Source of the DNA: Pseudoalteromonas luteoviolacea
GTDB taxonomy: Bacteria; Pseudomonadota; Gammaproteobacteria; Enterobacterales; Alteromonadaceae
NCBI RefSeq assembly: GCF_001750165.1
Contig: NZ_CP015412.1
Span: 496,001-560,000, forward strand
DNA length: 64,000 nt
Direction of reading: 5' to 3'
Position 1 is the first letter of the stretch; the number at the start of each line of letters is the position of its first letter. Shown here piece after piece: positions 9,196-18,778 of the stretch. The translations under genes and the position numbers were made by a program. The notes below the pieces were generated by a model. The model saw nothing but the letters and a program-made list of their open reading frames with translations, was not told the DNA's origin and ran no database searches.

Positions 9196-9295
9196 AGATA
9201 TAAATTTCTTATTGTATTTAGTGTTGTCTGTCTCTATCCTGAAATTGCGTTAACTACTCAAACGTTATTTAACATCAAGTCACTTTGGGAGTGTT

Positions 9296-9550
9296 ATGGA
9301 TCGAGTGTCAGACGAAACTTGGTACGCAGTTTTATTGTTTTTCTCGCTGATAATAGTACCTTTTTTAATAGGGCTAGCAATATTTAAAATGTATCGAAAA
9401 GTGTTTCCTGTAAAACCTTCTGATCATGAGTCCGTTGTGGAAGAGCTAGACGCGAAACGAATCGGTTTTTTTAAACCTTTTCTCATTGGGTGGTTAATAT
9501 GTGGACCGATTGTCTTTTGGTTTTACAATGAATATTTAGTCTATGTCTAG
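9296..9550 (+). CDS. Small two-helix membrane protein
   Basis: 84 residues with two hydrophobic segments at about 8-30 and 60-80, joined by a charged loop that should be cytoplasmic. GGGAG sits 5 bases before the ATG, which supports it as a real gene. I do not recognise the family. It stands alone between two reverse-strand genes. Confidence 0.7.
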   Translation: MDRVSDETWYAVLLFFSLIIVPFLIGLAIFKMYRKVFPVKPSDHESVVEELDAKRIGFFKPFLIGWLICGPIVFWFYNEYLVYV

Positions 9551-9559
9551 AGGCTAAAT

Positions 9560-9577
9560 AGGCTCTTCCTTGAGCCT
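9560..9577. terminator. Short hairpin between convergent genes
   Basis: 6-bp stem AGGCTC / GAGCCT with a 6-base loop, lying between the end of the small membrane protein gene and the end of the fructokinase gene. No T-run; weak evidence. Confidence 0.35.
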
Positions 9578-9600
9578 GTCTCACACTTAGGAAATTTGTT

Positions 9601-10551
9601 TTAGTCTATGTCGTGGTTACTTGGAAGCGATGAGAATGAACCATATCTTGTCACAGCATATGCACCACATTTAGCTGAAAAGTTCACTAAATCTAGTATT
9701 TTAGCTTCACAATTTACAATGTCTGAGAATGAAGTTTGAGATAGTTTCCTTGTGATTTCTGCCAGCAAACCACCAACAAATGCATCACCACCAGCCGTTG
9801 TATCTACAGCATTCACTTTTAGTGGTGTAATGTAACCAGAAAATTGCTCTGTAAAATAACGAATGTCATTCGCACCGTCTGTGATAATCAGCAGCTTAAC
9901 CTGACTCGATAATATCGCTTCGATGGTATTTTGCTCGTCTTTAGATGGATGTGCATGAGTATTTAAGAAAATCAGCTCTTCCTTAGAAAGTTTGACGACA
10001 TCAGATTGCGACATGATATGCCAAATCCTATCAAGGCAATGATTCATCGACGGCCACAGGTTTTCTCGTAAGTTCATATCAAAACTTTTGATAAGACCAT
10101 GTTGTTTCGCTTTTTCCATTGCAGTCACAGTGCTGAGATAGATGTTTTTCTCAGTTAAACTGTTAGAGCATACGTGTAAGATTTTACCTTGCTCAAACAT
10201 CTCTTCTTCGAAATCTTCTGCACGGAAAAGTAAATCGGCTGCAGGTGGTCTATAAAAGCTAAAACTGCGCTCGCCCTCACTATCTAGTGAAACAAAAGCC
10301 AAGGCTGTTTTTGCTTCAGCGGTAAACTTTACGAATTGAGTATTTACTTGATGACCTGACAATTCTTCTTTTAAAAAGCGTCCAAACATGTCATCGCCTA
10401 GCATCCCGCAAAATGTGCTTTTTACACCTTGCTTAGCAACAGCAACAGATACATTTGCTGGCGCGCCGCCAGCATATTTTGTAAAAGACTCTGGCGTACC
10501 GCCATCGGACAAGAAATCGATTAGAGCTTCACCAAAACAAACAACAGCCAT
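9601..10551 (-). CDS. mak: Fructokinase, PfkB family
   Basis: Phosphorylates fructose to fructose 6-phosphate with ATP. The N-terminal GGAPANVSVAVAKQG substrate-binding signature begins near residue 27 and the C-terminal DTTAGGDAFVGGLL motif carries the catalytic Asp. Length 316 is normal. Its start codon overlaps the stop of the upstream epimerase/isomerase gene by one base (TAATG), so the two are translated together. With that partner the natural route is mannose to fructose to fructose 6-phosphate. The symbol follows the pathway reading; it could also accept other ketoses. Confidence 0.85.
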   Translation of the reverse strand: MAVVCFGEALIDFLSDGGTPESFTKYAGGAPANVSVAVAKQGVKSTFCGMLGDDMFGRFLKEELSGHQVNTQFVKFTAEAKTALAFVSLDSEGERSFSFYRPPAADLLFRAEDFEEEMFEQGKILHVCSNSLTEKNIYLSTVTAMEKAKQHGLIKSFDMNLRENLWPSMNHCLDRIWHIMSQSDVVKLSKEELIFLNTHAHPSKDEQNTIEAILSSQVKLLIITDGANDIRYFTEQFSGYITPLKVNAVDTTAGGDAFVGGLLAEITRKLSQTSFSDIVNCEAKILDLVNFSAKCGAYAVTRYGSFSSLPSNHDID

Positions 10552-11741
10552 TAACTTTTCTCTCTTAAATTATATGCTCTTAACACTTCGTAACAGGCAC
10601 CCATTGTATGATAGTCTGTTTTGCCAGCTGGACTCTTTTCATCACTGTAACTGCGGTTGTCTTGAGTTAAAATTCGATACCAAGCGCCATATTTATGGTC
10701 GATCATATTATCCCAGCTGTATTGCCAGATTTTCTCATACCATTGCCAGTATTTATCATCGTTAGTTTCAATTGCTAATAACGCTGCTGCAGCGAAACTT
10801 TCAGCTTGAACCCAGAAGTATTTATCGCCATCGCAAATACTTTTATCTGGTGCGAAGCCGTAGCAAATTCCGCCATGTTCTTTATCCCACGCATACTCAA
10901 GCGCTTGATCAAATAAGAACTTAGCCTTGTCTACCATCCATGCTTCAGGTTTATGTCTATGTAAGATAAGCAACAGTTTGGTCCATTCTGTTTGGTGACC
11001 TGGCTGGAACCCCCAAGGTCTAAATAAATGCTTAGGATTCTCTTTGTTATAATCCCAATCGATTTCCCAATTGTTGTTGTAATGCTCCCAAACCAGACCA
11101 TCAGCTAAGCTTGCTTGTCTTACCGTCATATTGTGGGCAAGTGTGTAAGCGCGGTCTAAAAACTTGTTATCATTGGTTGCTTCAAAACACATCAGCAGTG
11201 CTTCACACATATGCATGTTTGCGTTTTGACCTCGATACTTATCTGCTTCTGTAAAGTTGGTGTTAAATTCATCTAGGTATAAGCCAAATGCTGAGTCATA
11301 GTATTTTTCTTCTAATAGTGACCAGACTTGTTCGATAGTATCTTTTGCTGAGTTGATACCGGCTTTTACAGCCATCGCATTTGCAAGCAATACAAATGCA
11401 AGGCCATAACAATGGTTGGTGAGATCGCTTGCCTCCCCATTTTCGATAAGCCAGGCATATCCGCCGGTTTCTTGCTTGTGGAACTTTTCTAAATAATCTA
11501 AACCGTGTTGGACTAATTCCAGATATTCCGTTTTATCCGTGTTGATATAGGCCATGGCATAGTTAAAAACAAAGCGCGTGCTAGAAACCAGATGACGAGT
11601 GCTGTCATCATAAATGTCACCATTGTCCTTGAAGAATTGATAAAACCCACCCTGGTTGTCTATGCATCTAGGGTGATAAAACGCCATAGTTTTATCGATA
11701 TGTTGCTGTAAAAAATCTCTACTTTTAAAATCTAGCGACAT
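10551..11741 (-). CDS. manI: AGE-family sugar isomerase, probable mannose isomerase
   Basis: An N-acylglucosamine 2-epimerase-superfamily enzyme of the alpha/alpha-barrel fold, about 396 residues from my chosen start. I prefer the ATG at 11741 because GGAG lies 8 bases upstream and the length then fits the family; an upstream ATG at 11813 lacks a good site. Family-like motifs are DNQGGFYQFF near the N-terminus, NHCYGLAFVLLANAMAV, WNPQ-like PWGFQPGHQTEW in the middle and KTDYHTMGACYEVLRA at the end. Coupling to a fructokinase and the divergent sugar permease argues for D-mannose to D-fructose isomerisation rather than GlcNAc epimerisation. That substrate is inferred. Confidence 0.8.
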   Translation of the reverse strand: MSLDFKSRDFLQQHIDKTMAFYHPRCIDNQGGFYQFFKDNGDIYDDSTRHLVSSTRFVFNYAMAYINTDKTEYLELVQHGLDYLEKFHKQETGGYAWLIENGEASDLTNHCYGLAFVLLANAMAVKAGINSAKDTIEQVWSLLEEKYYDSAFGLYLDEFNTNFTEADKYRGQNANMHMCEALLMCFEATNDNKFLDRAYTLAHNMTVRQASLADGLVWEHYNNNWEIDWDYNKENPKHLFRPWGFQPGHQTEWTKLLLILHRHKPEAWMVDKAKFLFDQALEYAWDKEHGGICYGFAPDKSICDGDKYFWVQAESFAAAALLAIETNDDKYWQWYEKIWQYSWDNMIDHKYGAWYRILTQDNRSYSDEKSPAGKTDYHTMGACYEVLRAYNLREKS

Positions 11742-11895
11742 TATTTGTGCTCCACTCTCAAATCGCTTAGCGGTCAATGCATGTAATCGCTTAATAAACT
11801 GCGATGTATACATTATTTATCTGAATTTTCTCTACTCAGTGTATTGACCGTGTTTTCTCATTTATTCATTTACTGTAGCATCTTAAAAAAAATAA

Positions 11896-11907
11896 TGGAA
11901 CGATCCA
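11896..11907. promoter_or_regulatory. LacI-type operator in the divergent isomerase/permease gap
   Basis: TGGAACGATCCA, an imperfect palindrome with the central CG typical of LacI-family sites. The same 12 bases recur upstream of GH92. It sits between the mannose isomerase and permease genes and could control both. The regulator gene is not in the window. Confidence 0.7.
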
Positions 11908-11976
11908 ATAAAACATTTGTGATTTTCTTGTAACAATGTGTAGAATCATTACATCCTTTAACATGGAGTAATCCGA

Positions 11977-13248
11977 GTGAGTGAAATCAACATGAATCAA
12001 AGCTTTGCTGCAGGCACCCAGAACAACGAAAAAAACTATTTTTTTCCGCTTGCTGCAATGACAACCCTATTCTTTTTATGGGGTTTTATTACGGTATTTA
12101 ACGATGTTTTAATCCCGAGGTTAAAAAGCGTTTTTGACTTAAACTATACAGAAGCAATGTTAATCCAATTTTGCTTCTTTATTGCCTATTTCGTTGTTTC
12201 TCTTCCAGCAGGCAATTTAGTTAAGCGATTAGGTTATCAAAAAGGGATCATTATTGGCTTAATCGTCGCTGCAGCAGGTTGTTTATTATTTTATCCTGCG
12301 GTTATCGTGCATCAGTACTGGGTGTTCCTAACGGCATTGTTCGTAATGGCATCTGGTATTGTTATCTTACAAGTGTCTGCTAATCCTTATGTTGCAGCAC
12401 TCGGAGCTCCTAAAACGGCATCTAGTCGATTAAACTTGGCGCAAGCGTTAAACTCACTAGGGACTACTTTAGGCCCCATTGCTGGTGGAATGCTACTTTT
12501 TGGTGCAGGCAGTGCAGCAGTTGTAGAAGCTGCCAATGCTGATTCTGTAAAAGTTCCTTATTTGGTTATTGCAGGTTGTTTGCTTGCAATCGCGGTCGTA
12601 TTTGCGTTTTTAAAGCTACCTACAATCGAAGCGCATATCGAAACCGAAGACTGTAAAGTCAAAGACAAGAACTTAAAAGAAGCACCGCATTTAATAATGG
12701 GTGTAGTGGCTATATTTTGTTATGTTGGCGCGGAAGTTTCTATTGGAAGCTTTATTGTTAATTATTTCGCTGAAGAACATATCGGCGGCTTAGATGCGCC
12801 AACGGCAGCTAAATTGCTTGGTTATTACTGGGGTGGGGCGATGGTTGGTCGTTTCATTGGCTCTCAAGCGCTTAAATTTGTGGCACCGTCTAAAGCATTA
12901 GTATTCAATTCTATATTTGTCATGTTGTTGCTGGCAATGACTATGTTTACAGAAGGTAATATTGCAATGGTGTCTGTGTTGGCGATAGGTTTGTTTAACT
13001 CAATCATGTTCCCAACTATTTTTACAACGGCTATTGAAGGTCTAGGTTCACTGACAAGTAAAGGTTCTGGTTGGTTGTGTTTGGCCATAGTGGGTGGTGC
13101 AATTATTCCACTACTACAAGGTGTTGTAGCAGATACCATGCATATTCAAATCAGCTTCATTGTTCCACTTGTTTGCTATATTTTTATCGCTTGGTACGGC
13201 TTAAATGTCGAAAAGCTATCCAAGCAATGGCATGACAAAATAGCGTAG
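11977..13248 (+). CDS. Sugar MFS transporter, FucP/GluP family
   Basis: Proton-coupled sugar importer of the inner membrane, 423 residues and about 12 transmembrane helices. Family hallmarks are the start FFPLAAMTTLFFLWGFITVFND, QVSANPYVAALGAP in helix 4 and NLAQALNSLGTTLGP after it. The first codon is GTG with GGAG 8 bases upstream; an ATG five codons on is possible. In context, its substrate is most likely mannose (or mannose plus glucose or fructose) freed by GH92. It is probably regulated from the operator at 11896. Confidence 0.88.
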   Translation: MSEINMNQSFAAGTQNNEKNYFFPLAAMTTLFFLWGFITVFNDVLIPRLKSVFDLNYTEAMLIQFCFFIAYFVVSLPAGNLVKRLGYQKGIIIGLIVAAAGCLLFYPAVIVHQYWVFLTALFVMASGIVILQVSANPYVAALGAPKTASSRLNLAQALNSLGTTLGPIAGGMLLFGAGSAAVVEAANADSVKVPYLVIAGCLLAIAVVFAFLKLPTIEAHIETEDCKVKDKNLKEAPHLIMGVVAIFCYVGAEVSIGSFIVNYFAEEHIGGLDAPTAAKLLGYYWGGAMVGRFIGSQALKFVAPSKALVFNSIFVMLLLAMTMFTEGNIAMVSVLAIGLFNSIMFPTIFTTAIEGLGSLTSKGSGWLCLAIVGGAIIPLLQGVVADTMHIQISFIVPLVCYIFIAWYGLNVEKLSKQWHDKIA

Positions 13249-13265
13249 CGAAAAAACTTCTTTCT

Positions 13266-13294
13266 AAAAAGGCAAGTGTTCACTTGCCTTTTTT
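13266..13294 (+). terminator. Rho-independent terminator after the sugar permease
   Basis: Perfect 13-bp stem AAAAAGGCAAGTG / CACTTGCCTTTTT with a TT loop, then a further T. It also reads well on the opposite strand. It separates the permease from GH92, which has its own operator. Confidence 0.88.
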
Positions 13295-13365
13295 AACTTA
13301 AATTTATAAATTTCTATCTCATAAGTATTGAATACGTATTCATAGACGTTGTATATTAAACTCAG

Positions 13366-13379
13366 TTGGAACGATCCAA
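13366..13379. promoter_or_regulatory. LacI-type operator upstream of GH92
   Basis: TTGGAACGATCCAA, containing the same 12-mer as at 11896, 28 bases before the GH92 start codon. The exact match before two transcription units of one pathway supports a shared repressor. Confidence 0.72.
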
Positions 13380-13406
13380 TCATAATTTAGAATAAAGGAG
13401 AGGCAC

Positions 13407-15761
13407 ATGCATCGCTCTATTTGGGCTGCAGCTATGTTGTCACTTACCTCTGTTTCTTCGGTAAGTGTTGCAAGCGAATCAAACACGCAGTGGGTTGATA
13501 CATTCATCGGTACTGGGGGGGATGGTCATACTTTCCCTGGTGCAGTTGTTCCATTTGGTATGGTCCAATTAAGTCCTGATACTGATAACCCAATGCGCGG
13601 CGTTTCACCACAACCAGAAATATATAAGCGTTGTGCAGGTTATCATTATGATGATCATACGATTGTTGGTTTCTCTCATACGCACTTTTCTGGTACCGGT
13701 CATTCTGATTTAGGTGACTTATTGGTAATGCCAATTACCGGCGATGTGAAGCTAACAGCTGGGACTGCAGAAAAACCTGATACAGGTTATCGCTCGCGTT
13801 TCTCACATGATAAAGAGTGGTCTGAACCAGGCTATTATGGCGTTGAATTACAAGACTACGATGTTACAGCCGAGCTAACGGCAACAACACGTGTGGGTAT
13901 GCACAAATATACCTTTAATAGTCATGATGACGGTCATGTCCTATTTGATTTAACAAGCTCTATCTATAACTTTGAAAGTAAGGTTATTTGGAGTGACATT
14001 CGTAAAGTGGATGACAGAACGTTAGTTGCATACCGTGCGACAAATGGATGGGCACGCAACCGACAAATGTACTTTGCGATTCAATTCTCGCAGCCTATCG
14101 ATGACTATGAGTTCATCAATGAAGACAACATGCGTTACAGATGTATGAATTGTCTGAATACCAAGCAAAAGCACTCAACGATTGAAAACAAAGCAGTAAA
14201 AATGACGGCGGGTAAAGCGGTTAAATTTGTAGCTTCATTCAATGGTCTAAAAGACAAACCGCTTTATGTTAAAGTTGGCTTGTCAGCAGTGAGTCGCTCC
14301 AATGCGCTTGAAAACTTAAATGCAGAAATCCCTCATTGGGACTTTGATAAAGTGCGTGCTGAGTCAAAACAACTTTGGGCTAATTATTTAGATAAAGTTG
14401 ATGTGGAAGGCACGGTATCTGAGAAACGTCAATTCTACACAGCACTTTACCACGCATTACAAGCACCAAGCATTTACCAAGATGTAAACGGTCAATACCG
14501 TGGTGTTGATGGTGAAATCCATGATGGGAAAGGCTTTGAGCACTATACACTGTTTTCTCTTTGGGATACTTATCGTGCTCTTCACCCGTTACTGACTTAT
14601 ATTGATCCAGATCGTGTATCAGGCATGATCCAATCTATGTTGGTTCATTATCAACAGAGCTATGAAAAGATGCTACCTATCTGGTCTTTCCATGCACACG
14701 AAACTTGGACAATGATTGGCTATCATGCTGTATCAGTGATCGCTGATGCCTACCTTAAAGGCATTCGTGACTATGATATTGATTTAGCAGTTGAAGCGAT
14801 AACTAACACCGCAAATAACAAGGTGTATGACGCAATCCCAGAGTATAAAAAGTATGGCTATGTACCAATGGATGTATTGCCTGAGTCAGTGTCTATTACG
14901 CTAGAGTATGCGTATGACGACTATGCAATTGCTCGTATGTTTGAAGCGATGGGCAAAACAGAGCTTGCTAAAGATTACTATGCGCGTGCAATGAGCTATA
15001 GAAACGTGTTTGACCCTGAAACTAAGTTCATGCGTGGCCGTGATACTAAAGGCAACTGGAACCCAGACTTTAATGCATATGAAGCAAAGTATATGGGCGC
15101 ATTTACTGAAGGTAACTCAATGCAATACAGCTTTTATGTACCGCATGATGTTGCTGGCTTAATTGACTTGATGGGTGGCGATGACGCATTTGAAAAACGT
15201 TTAGATGACTTATTCGATACCCATTTATCTGCGGACATGATCAAAGAACATGAAGATATCGCTGGCTTAATTGGTAACTATGCTCATGGTAACGAACCAA
15301 GTCACCATATTGCTTATCTTTATAACTATGCTGGTAAGCCTTGGCGTACACAAGAGCGTATCCGCCAAATCATGGATACATTAAGCTCTGATAAGCCTGA
15401 TGGCCTTGCGGGTAACGATGATGTTGGTCAGATGTCTGCTTGGTATATTTTCTCAGCGATGGGCTTCTATCCAGTAGCCCCAGGTGATTTGTCATACGCA
15501 ATTGGTGCGCCGCAAACACCAAAAGTAACTTTAAAGCTGGCAAATGGTAAAACATTTACAACCACTGCTAAAGGTCTAAGCAAAACACATAAGTATATTC
15601 AGTCTGTGAGCTTAAATGGCAAGCCACTTAACCGTAACTACTTAACGCATGCAGACATTATGGCTGGTGGTGAACTTAAGTATGTAATGAGCGATAAGCC
15701 GAACAAGGCATGGGGAAGCGAAATTACCGCGCGTCCACCATCAATGTCGGAGTATAACTAA
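13407..15761 (+). CDS. GH92 family exo-alpha-mannosidase, exported
   Basis: Removes terminal mannose, commonly alpha-1,2-linked, from mannans or N-glycan-like chains. A signal peptide ends at about VASES (residues 20-23). GH92 signatures run through the protein: FIGTGGDGHTFPGAVVPFGM at about 34-53, GFSHTHFSGTGHSDLGD, then GYHAVSVIADAYLKGI, HGNEPSHHIAYLYNYAG and GNDDVGQMSAWYIFSAMGFY, which hold acidic catalytic and Ca2+-site residues of the family. 784 residues is the usual size. The signal peptide implies periplasmic or outer action, feeding mannose to the permease before it. GAGAGG lies just before the ATG. Confidence 0.93.
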   Translation: MHRSIWAAAMLSLTSVSSVSVASESNTQWVDTFIGTGGDGHTFPGAVVPFGMVQLSPDTDNPMRGVSPQPEIYKRCAGYHYDDHTIVGFSHTHFSGTGHSDLGDLLVMPITGDVKLTAGTAEKPDTGYRSRFSHDKEWSEPGYYGVELQDYDVTAELTATTRVGMHKYTFNSHDDGHVLFDLTSSIYNFESKVIWSDIRKVDDRTLVAYRATNGWARNRQMYFAIQFSQPIDDYEFINEDNMRYRCMNCLNTKQKHSTIENKAVKMTAGKAVKFVASFNGLKDKPLYVKVGLSAVSRSNALENLNAEIPHWDFDKVRAESKQLWANYLDKVDVEGTVSEKRQFYTALYHALQAPSIYQDVNGQYRGVDGEIHDGKGFEHYTLFSLWDTYRALHPLLTYIDPDRVSGMIQSMLVHYQQSYEKMLPIWSFHAHETWTMIGYHAVSVIADAYLKGIRDYDIDLAVEAITNTANNKVYDAIPEYKKYGYVPMDVLPESVSITLEYAYDDYAIARMFEAMGKTELAKDYYARAMSYRNVFDPETKFMRGRDTKGNWNPDFNAYEAKYMGAFTEGNSMQYSFYVPHDVAGLIDLMGGDDAFEKRLDDLFDTHLSADMIKEHEDIAGLIGNYAHGNEPSHHIAYLYNYAGKPWRTQERIRQIMDTLSSDKPDGLAGNDDVGQMSAWYIFSAMGFYPVAPGDLSYAIGAPQTPKVTLKLANGKTFTTTAKGLSKTHKYIQSVSLNGKPLNRNYLTHADIMAGGELKYVMSDKPNKAWGSEITARPPSMSEYN

Positions 15762-15763
15762 GC

Positions 15764-16525
15764 ATGAAAGTGACAACTGCAATCTCTTCGCTTGCAGTGG
15801 CTATGGGCCTTATGGTCCATAGCGCATCAGCGTTAGACAAAATTGATACCGCAATAAAGCCAATACAGTTTCAAGCTGACATTGCGTGGCAACAGTTTCC
15901 TTTGCCTAATGTGCAAATTAGAAACTTCAGCAAAGAAACTGTGCCTGTTTGGCAGCACATTAATGTCAATTTGATAAAGCAGATCTCGTATAACGTTGCA
16001 CGTATTTTATATAGTGAAAAACAGCGTGCACCAAAGTTACCATTATTAGAGATTATCATCGAAGATATGGATGGCGTTGCGTATAAAGAAGGGACCTTCG
16101 ATGGCGCTAAAATCCATATCAGTGCGCAATATCTCAATAAATTTGCACAAAACAAGAGTGCACAAGCGTTATATGATGAGTTAATTGGCGTGCTTTATCA
16201 TGAAATTGCCCATGCATATCAGCTAGATGATCATAATTACCAAGAGATTGGGCCAATTATTGAAGGTATTGCTGATGTTGTGCGCATGAAAGGTGGGTAT
16301 GTTGATTTTGAGCACCGTAAAATCGGTGGAAATTATGACACAGGTTATAAGACCACTGCGTTTTTCTTGCATTGGTTAGAAGAAAATCATCACCCTAACT
16401 TGTTGGTAGAGCTAAACGCCCAATTAGATCCTTCTGATAACAAAAAATGGAGCTGGAAGAGCTTTTCATCAGAGATGGAAATCAATCTCGATACAGCTTG
16501 GTCAAATTATCAAAGTAAGCTCTAA
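15764..16525 (+). CDS. Basic secretory protein-like metallopeptidase, exported
   Basis: 253 residues with a signal peptide (to about ASA, residue 23). The core resembles the plant 'basic secretory protein' family (PF04450, peptidase-like): a zinc motif HEIAH at 146-150 followed by AYQ, then a GIADVVRM helix and a Tyr-rich stretch. It starts two bases after the GH92 stop, so it belongs to the same operon and should respond to the same operator. Coupling a mannosidase to a predicted protease suggests degradation of mannosylated glycoproteins; that is inference, and proteolysis has little experimental support in the family. Confidence 0.8.
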   Translation: MKVTTAISSLAVAMGLMVHSASALDKIDTAIKPIQFQADIAWQQFPLPNVQIRNFSKETVPVWQHINVNLIKQISYNVARILYSEKQRAPKLPLLEIIIEDMDGVAYKEGTFDGAKIHISAQYLNKFAQNKSAQALYDELIGVLYHEIAHAYQLDDHNYQEIGPIIEGIADVVRMKGGYVDFEHRKIGGNYDTGYKTTAFFLHWLEENHHPNLLVELNAQLDPSDNKKWSWKSFSSEMEINLDTAWSNYQSKL

Positions 16526-16548
16526 TTTTAGTTCTTTTTTACTATATC

Positions 16549-16574
16549 AAAGGCAAGTCTAACTTGCCTTTTTT
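16549..16574 (+). terminator. Rho-independent terminator after the GH92 operon
   Basis: 10-bp stem AAAGGCAAGT / ACTTGCCTTT with a 3-base loop and following T-run, shortly after the metallopeptidase stop. Confidence 0.82.
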
Positions 16575-16702
16575 ATTGCCAATTAAAAATAATTCAATAA
16601 ATTTATAATATAAAGATAAAAACTGCCGATAACAGGGGGACAAACTCTTAAAGATTTGATACAACCTACTTAGTAGTAGATAAGAACAACAACAGGATCT
16701 GC

Positions 16703-18592
16703 ATGTTTAGCGCCTTTAAATTTACCACCAAAATCACACTTGCGGCCTCGGTCGTACTTGTTATCGTTTTAAGTCTATTTACAGTGAATAACTTTGTCTT
16801 GATGCGTTCTCAGACTCAAGACCAGTTAACACTTGTATTACAAGAAATTTCTCAATCAGTATCACAAAATATTGCTAACTGGTTAAATGACCGCTTAGAC
16901 ATCGTTCAGTCGGTTGCTGAAGGTCATTTAAAGTCTGACAGTAATGAAGATGTGCGCCGAAGATTGCAAACAGCCGCAGCAGCAGGTCATTTCAAAAATA
17001 CCTTCATAGGTACGCCGGATGGTCAATTTGTGTTAAATGATGCGTCTATTGTCTTACCTAGCGATTTTGATGCCACAACACGCCCTTGGTATCAACTTGC
17101 GGTGCAAAAGCGTGACACGGCCTTTACCACACCCTATACAGATGCAACAACCAATGAGCTGACCATCACGGCCGTGGTACCTGTATACAGTAACGGTGTC
17201 TTGGCTGGCGCTGCCGGTGGTGACATAGATATGGCAACTATCACAGAAATCATCAATGAGATTGATTTTCTTGGCTTTGGATATGGGTTTTTGCTCGATG
17301 GTGAGGGGCGTATCTTAAGTCACCCAAATACACAGATGAATGACAAAAATATGCGTCAGTTATTCGGCCAGCAGCTCAATTTGCAACAGGAATTTGTTGA
17401 ACTTGAGATAGACGGCAAAGAAAAGCTAGTCTCTTTTGTCAAAATGCATGGTATTAAAAATGTTGATTGGTTTTTAGGTGTGGTTATCGACAAAGAAATA
17501 GCATATTCATCAATTTCTTCGTTTAGAAATATGGCTCTGATTTATATGCTATTGGGTGTTGTTGTCATTGTGGTGATGATGCAATTGTTACTTAAGTATT
17601 TAATGAGACCAATGACTCATCTTAACGAAGCAATTAAAGATATCGCTCAAGGTGAAGGTGACTTAACTAGACGTCTTGTTGTTGAGAATAACGACGAGTT
17701 TGGTGAATTGTCTAATTACTTCAATTTGTTTGTTGAGAAAATCCATCAGAGTATTTCAAAAGTAAAAAGCACTACAGATGCGCTCGAAAGTGTGATGGAA
17801 GGGTTGCAAAAACAAACTCAGGAAGCGCTTGATATTTACACCGAGCAAACCAAGCGTACAGACAATGTGGCAACAGCTATCAATGAATTGTCCTCAAGTG
17901 CAATTGAGATTTCAAACAATGCCAAGCATGCATCGGAATTAGCAACGGGTGCCAATACGCTATCGGATGAAAGTCAATCAGCGTTAAACTCTAATATTGA
18001 AGAGATCGGCGCACTGAGCTCTAAAATGCAAGAAGCCCAGTCAACCATTGATGGTTTGGATAGATTGACCGCAAGTATCGGTCAGGTATTGGAAGTTATC
18101 AAAGGGGTGAGTGAGCAGACAAACTTACTTGCGCTTAATGCGGCGATAGAAGCTGCACGTGCCGGTGAGGCGGGTCGAGGGTTTGCGGTTGTTGCAGACG
18201 AAGTAAGGCAACTTGCACAGCGTACTCAAGAATCGACGCAAGAAATTGAAAACACCATTGGTGAATTACAGCAAGGCTCTGCTTCTGCGGTTGCGGTGAT
18301 GAAACTGAGTATTGAGGACTCTAGTGCCAGTGCTGAGCAAGCTCAGTCAGCGGGCACCAAAATGCAAGAGGTCTCTCATGCTATTGAGTCCATTGATGGC
18401 ATGAATCATGCTGTTGCAAATGCAACTCAGGAGCAAAATACCGTAATACAATCCTTAGATGGGGATATTCACGGCATAAGCGATTTATGTGTTCAGGGCA
18501 GTGCAAGTTTGCAGCAAACGCTGGATGAATGCAAAACGTTAAAATTGCAATTTGATGAATTAGAACACATGATGAATAAATTTAAAGTATAA
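16703..18592 (+). CDS. Methyl-accepting chemotaxis protein with dCache sensor
   Basis: Chemoreceptor of 629 residues. One helix at about 10-32, a periplasmic dCache-type sensor to about 270 (with TRPWYQLAVQKRDTAF and ITAVVPVYSNGVLAG), a second helix at about 275-300, HAMP to about 355, then a coiled-coil signalling domain whose tip reads NLLALNAAIEAARAGE then GRGFAVVADEVRQLAQRT. No CheR-docking pentapeptide is visible at the C-terminus (ends MMNKFKV). dCache domains of this kind often bind amino acids or small acids; the ligand here is unknown. It has its own terminator and lies between the mannoside and TonB clusters. Confidence 0.92.
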   Translation: MFSAFKFTTKITLAASVVLVIVLSLFTVNNFVLMRSQTQDQLTLVLQEISQSVSQNIANWLNDRLDIVQSVAEGHLKSDSNEDVRRRLQTAAAAGHFKNTFIGTPDGQFVLNDASIVLPSDFDATTRPWYQLAVQKRDTAFTTPYTDATTNELTITAVVPVYSNGVLAGAAGGDIDMATITEIINEIDFLGFGYGFLLDGEGRILSHPNTQMNDKNMRQLFGQQLNLQQEFVELEIDGKEKLVSFVKMHGIKNVDWFLGVVIDKEIAYSSISSFRNMALIYMLLGVVVIVVMMQLLLKYLMRPMTHLNEAIKDIAQGEGDLTRRLVVENNDEFGELSNYFNLFVEKIHQSISKVKSTTDALESVMEGLQKQTQEALDIYTEQTKRTDNVATAINELSSSAIEISNNAKHASELATGANTLSDESQSALNSNIEEIGALSSKMQEAQSTIDGLDRLTASIGQVLEVIKGVSEQTNLLALNAAIEAARAGEAGRGFAVVADEVRQLAQRTQESTQEIENTIGELQQGSASAVAVMKLSIEDSSASAEQAQSAGTKMQEVSHAIESIDGMNHAVANATQEQNTVIQSLDGDIHGISDLCVQGSASLQQTLDECKTLKLQFDELEHMMNKFKV

Positions 18593-18596
18593 CAAT

Positions 18597-18626
18597 TAAA
18601 GGGCTGTATAAATGCAGCCCTTTTTA
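18597..18626 (+). terminator. Rho-independent terminator after the chemoreceptor gene
   Basis: Stem AAAGGGCTG / CAGCCCTTT with an 8-base loop and T-run, just after the stop codon. Confidence 0.85.
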
Positions 18627-18778
18627 ATATTGAATTATTTAGTATAAACCCCTTCTTTAAACTTATATTACACCTGTCACAGTAATGTATTAATTGCGCA
18701 ACACGGTTGTCATTTTTCGTATTTAAACTGCACACACTTCAAAATTGGAACAAGCAAATATTATAAAAGGTGTGTGAG

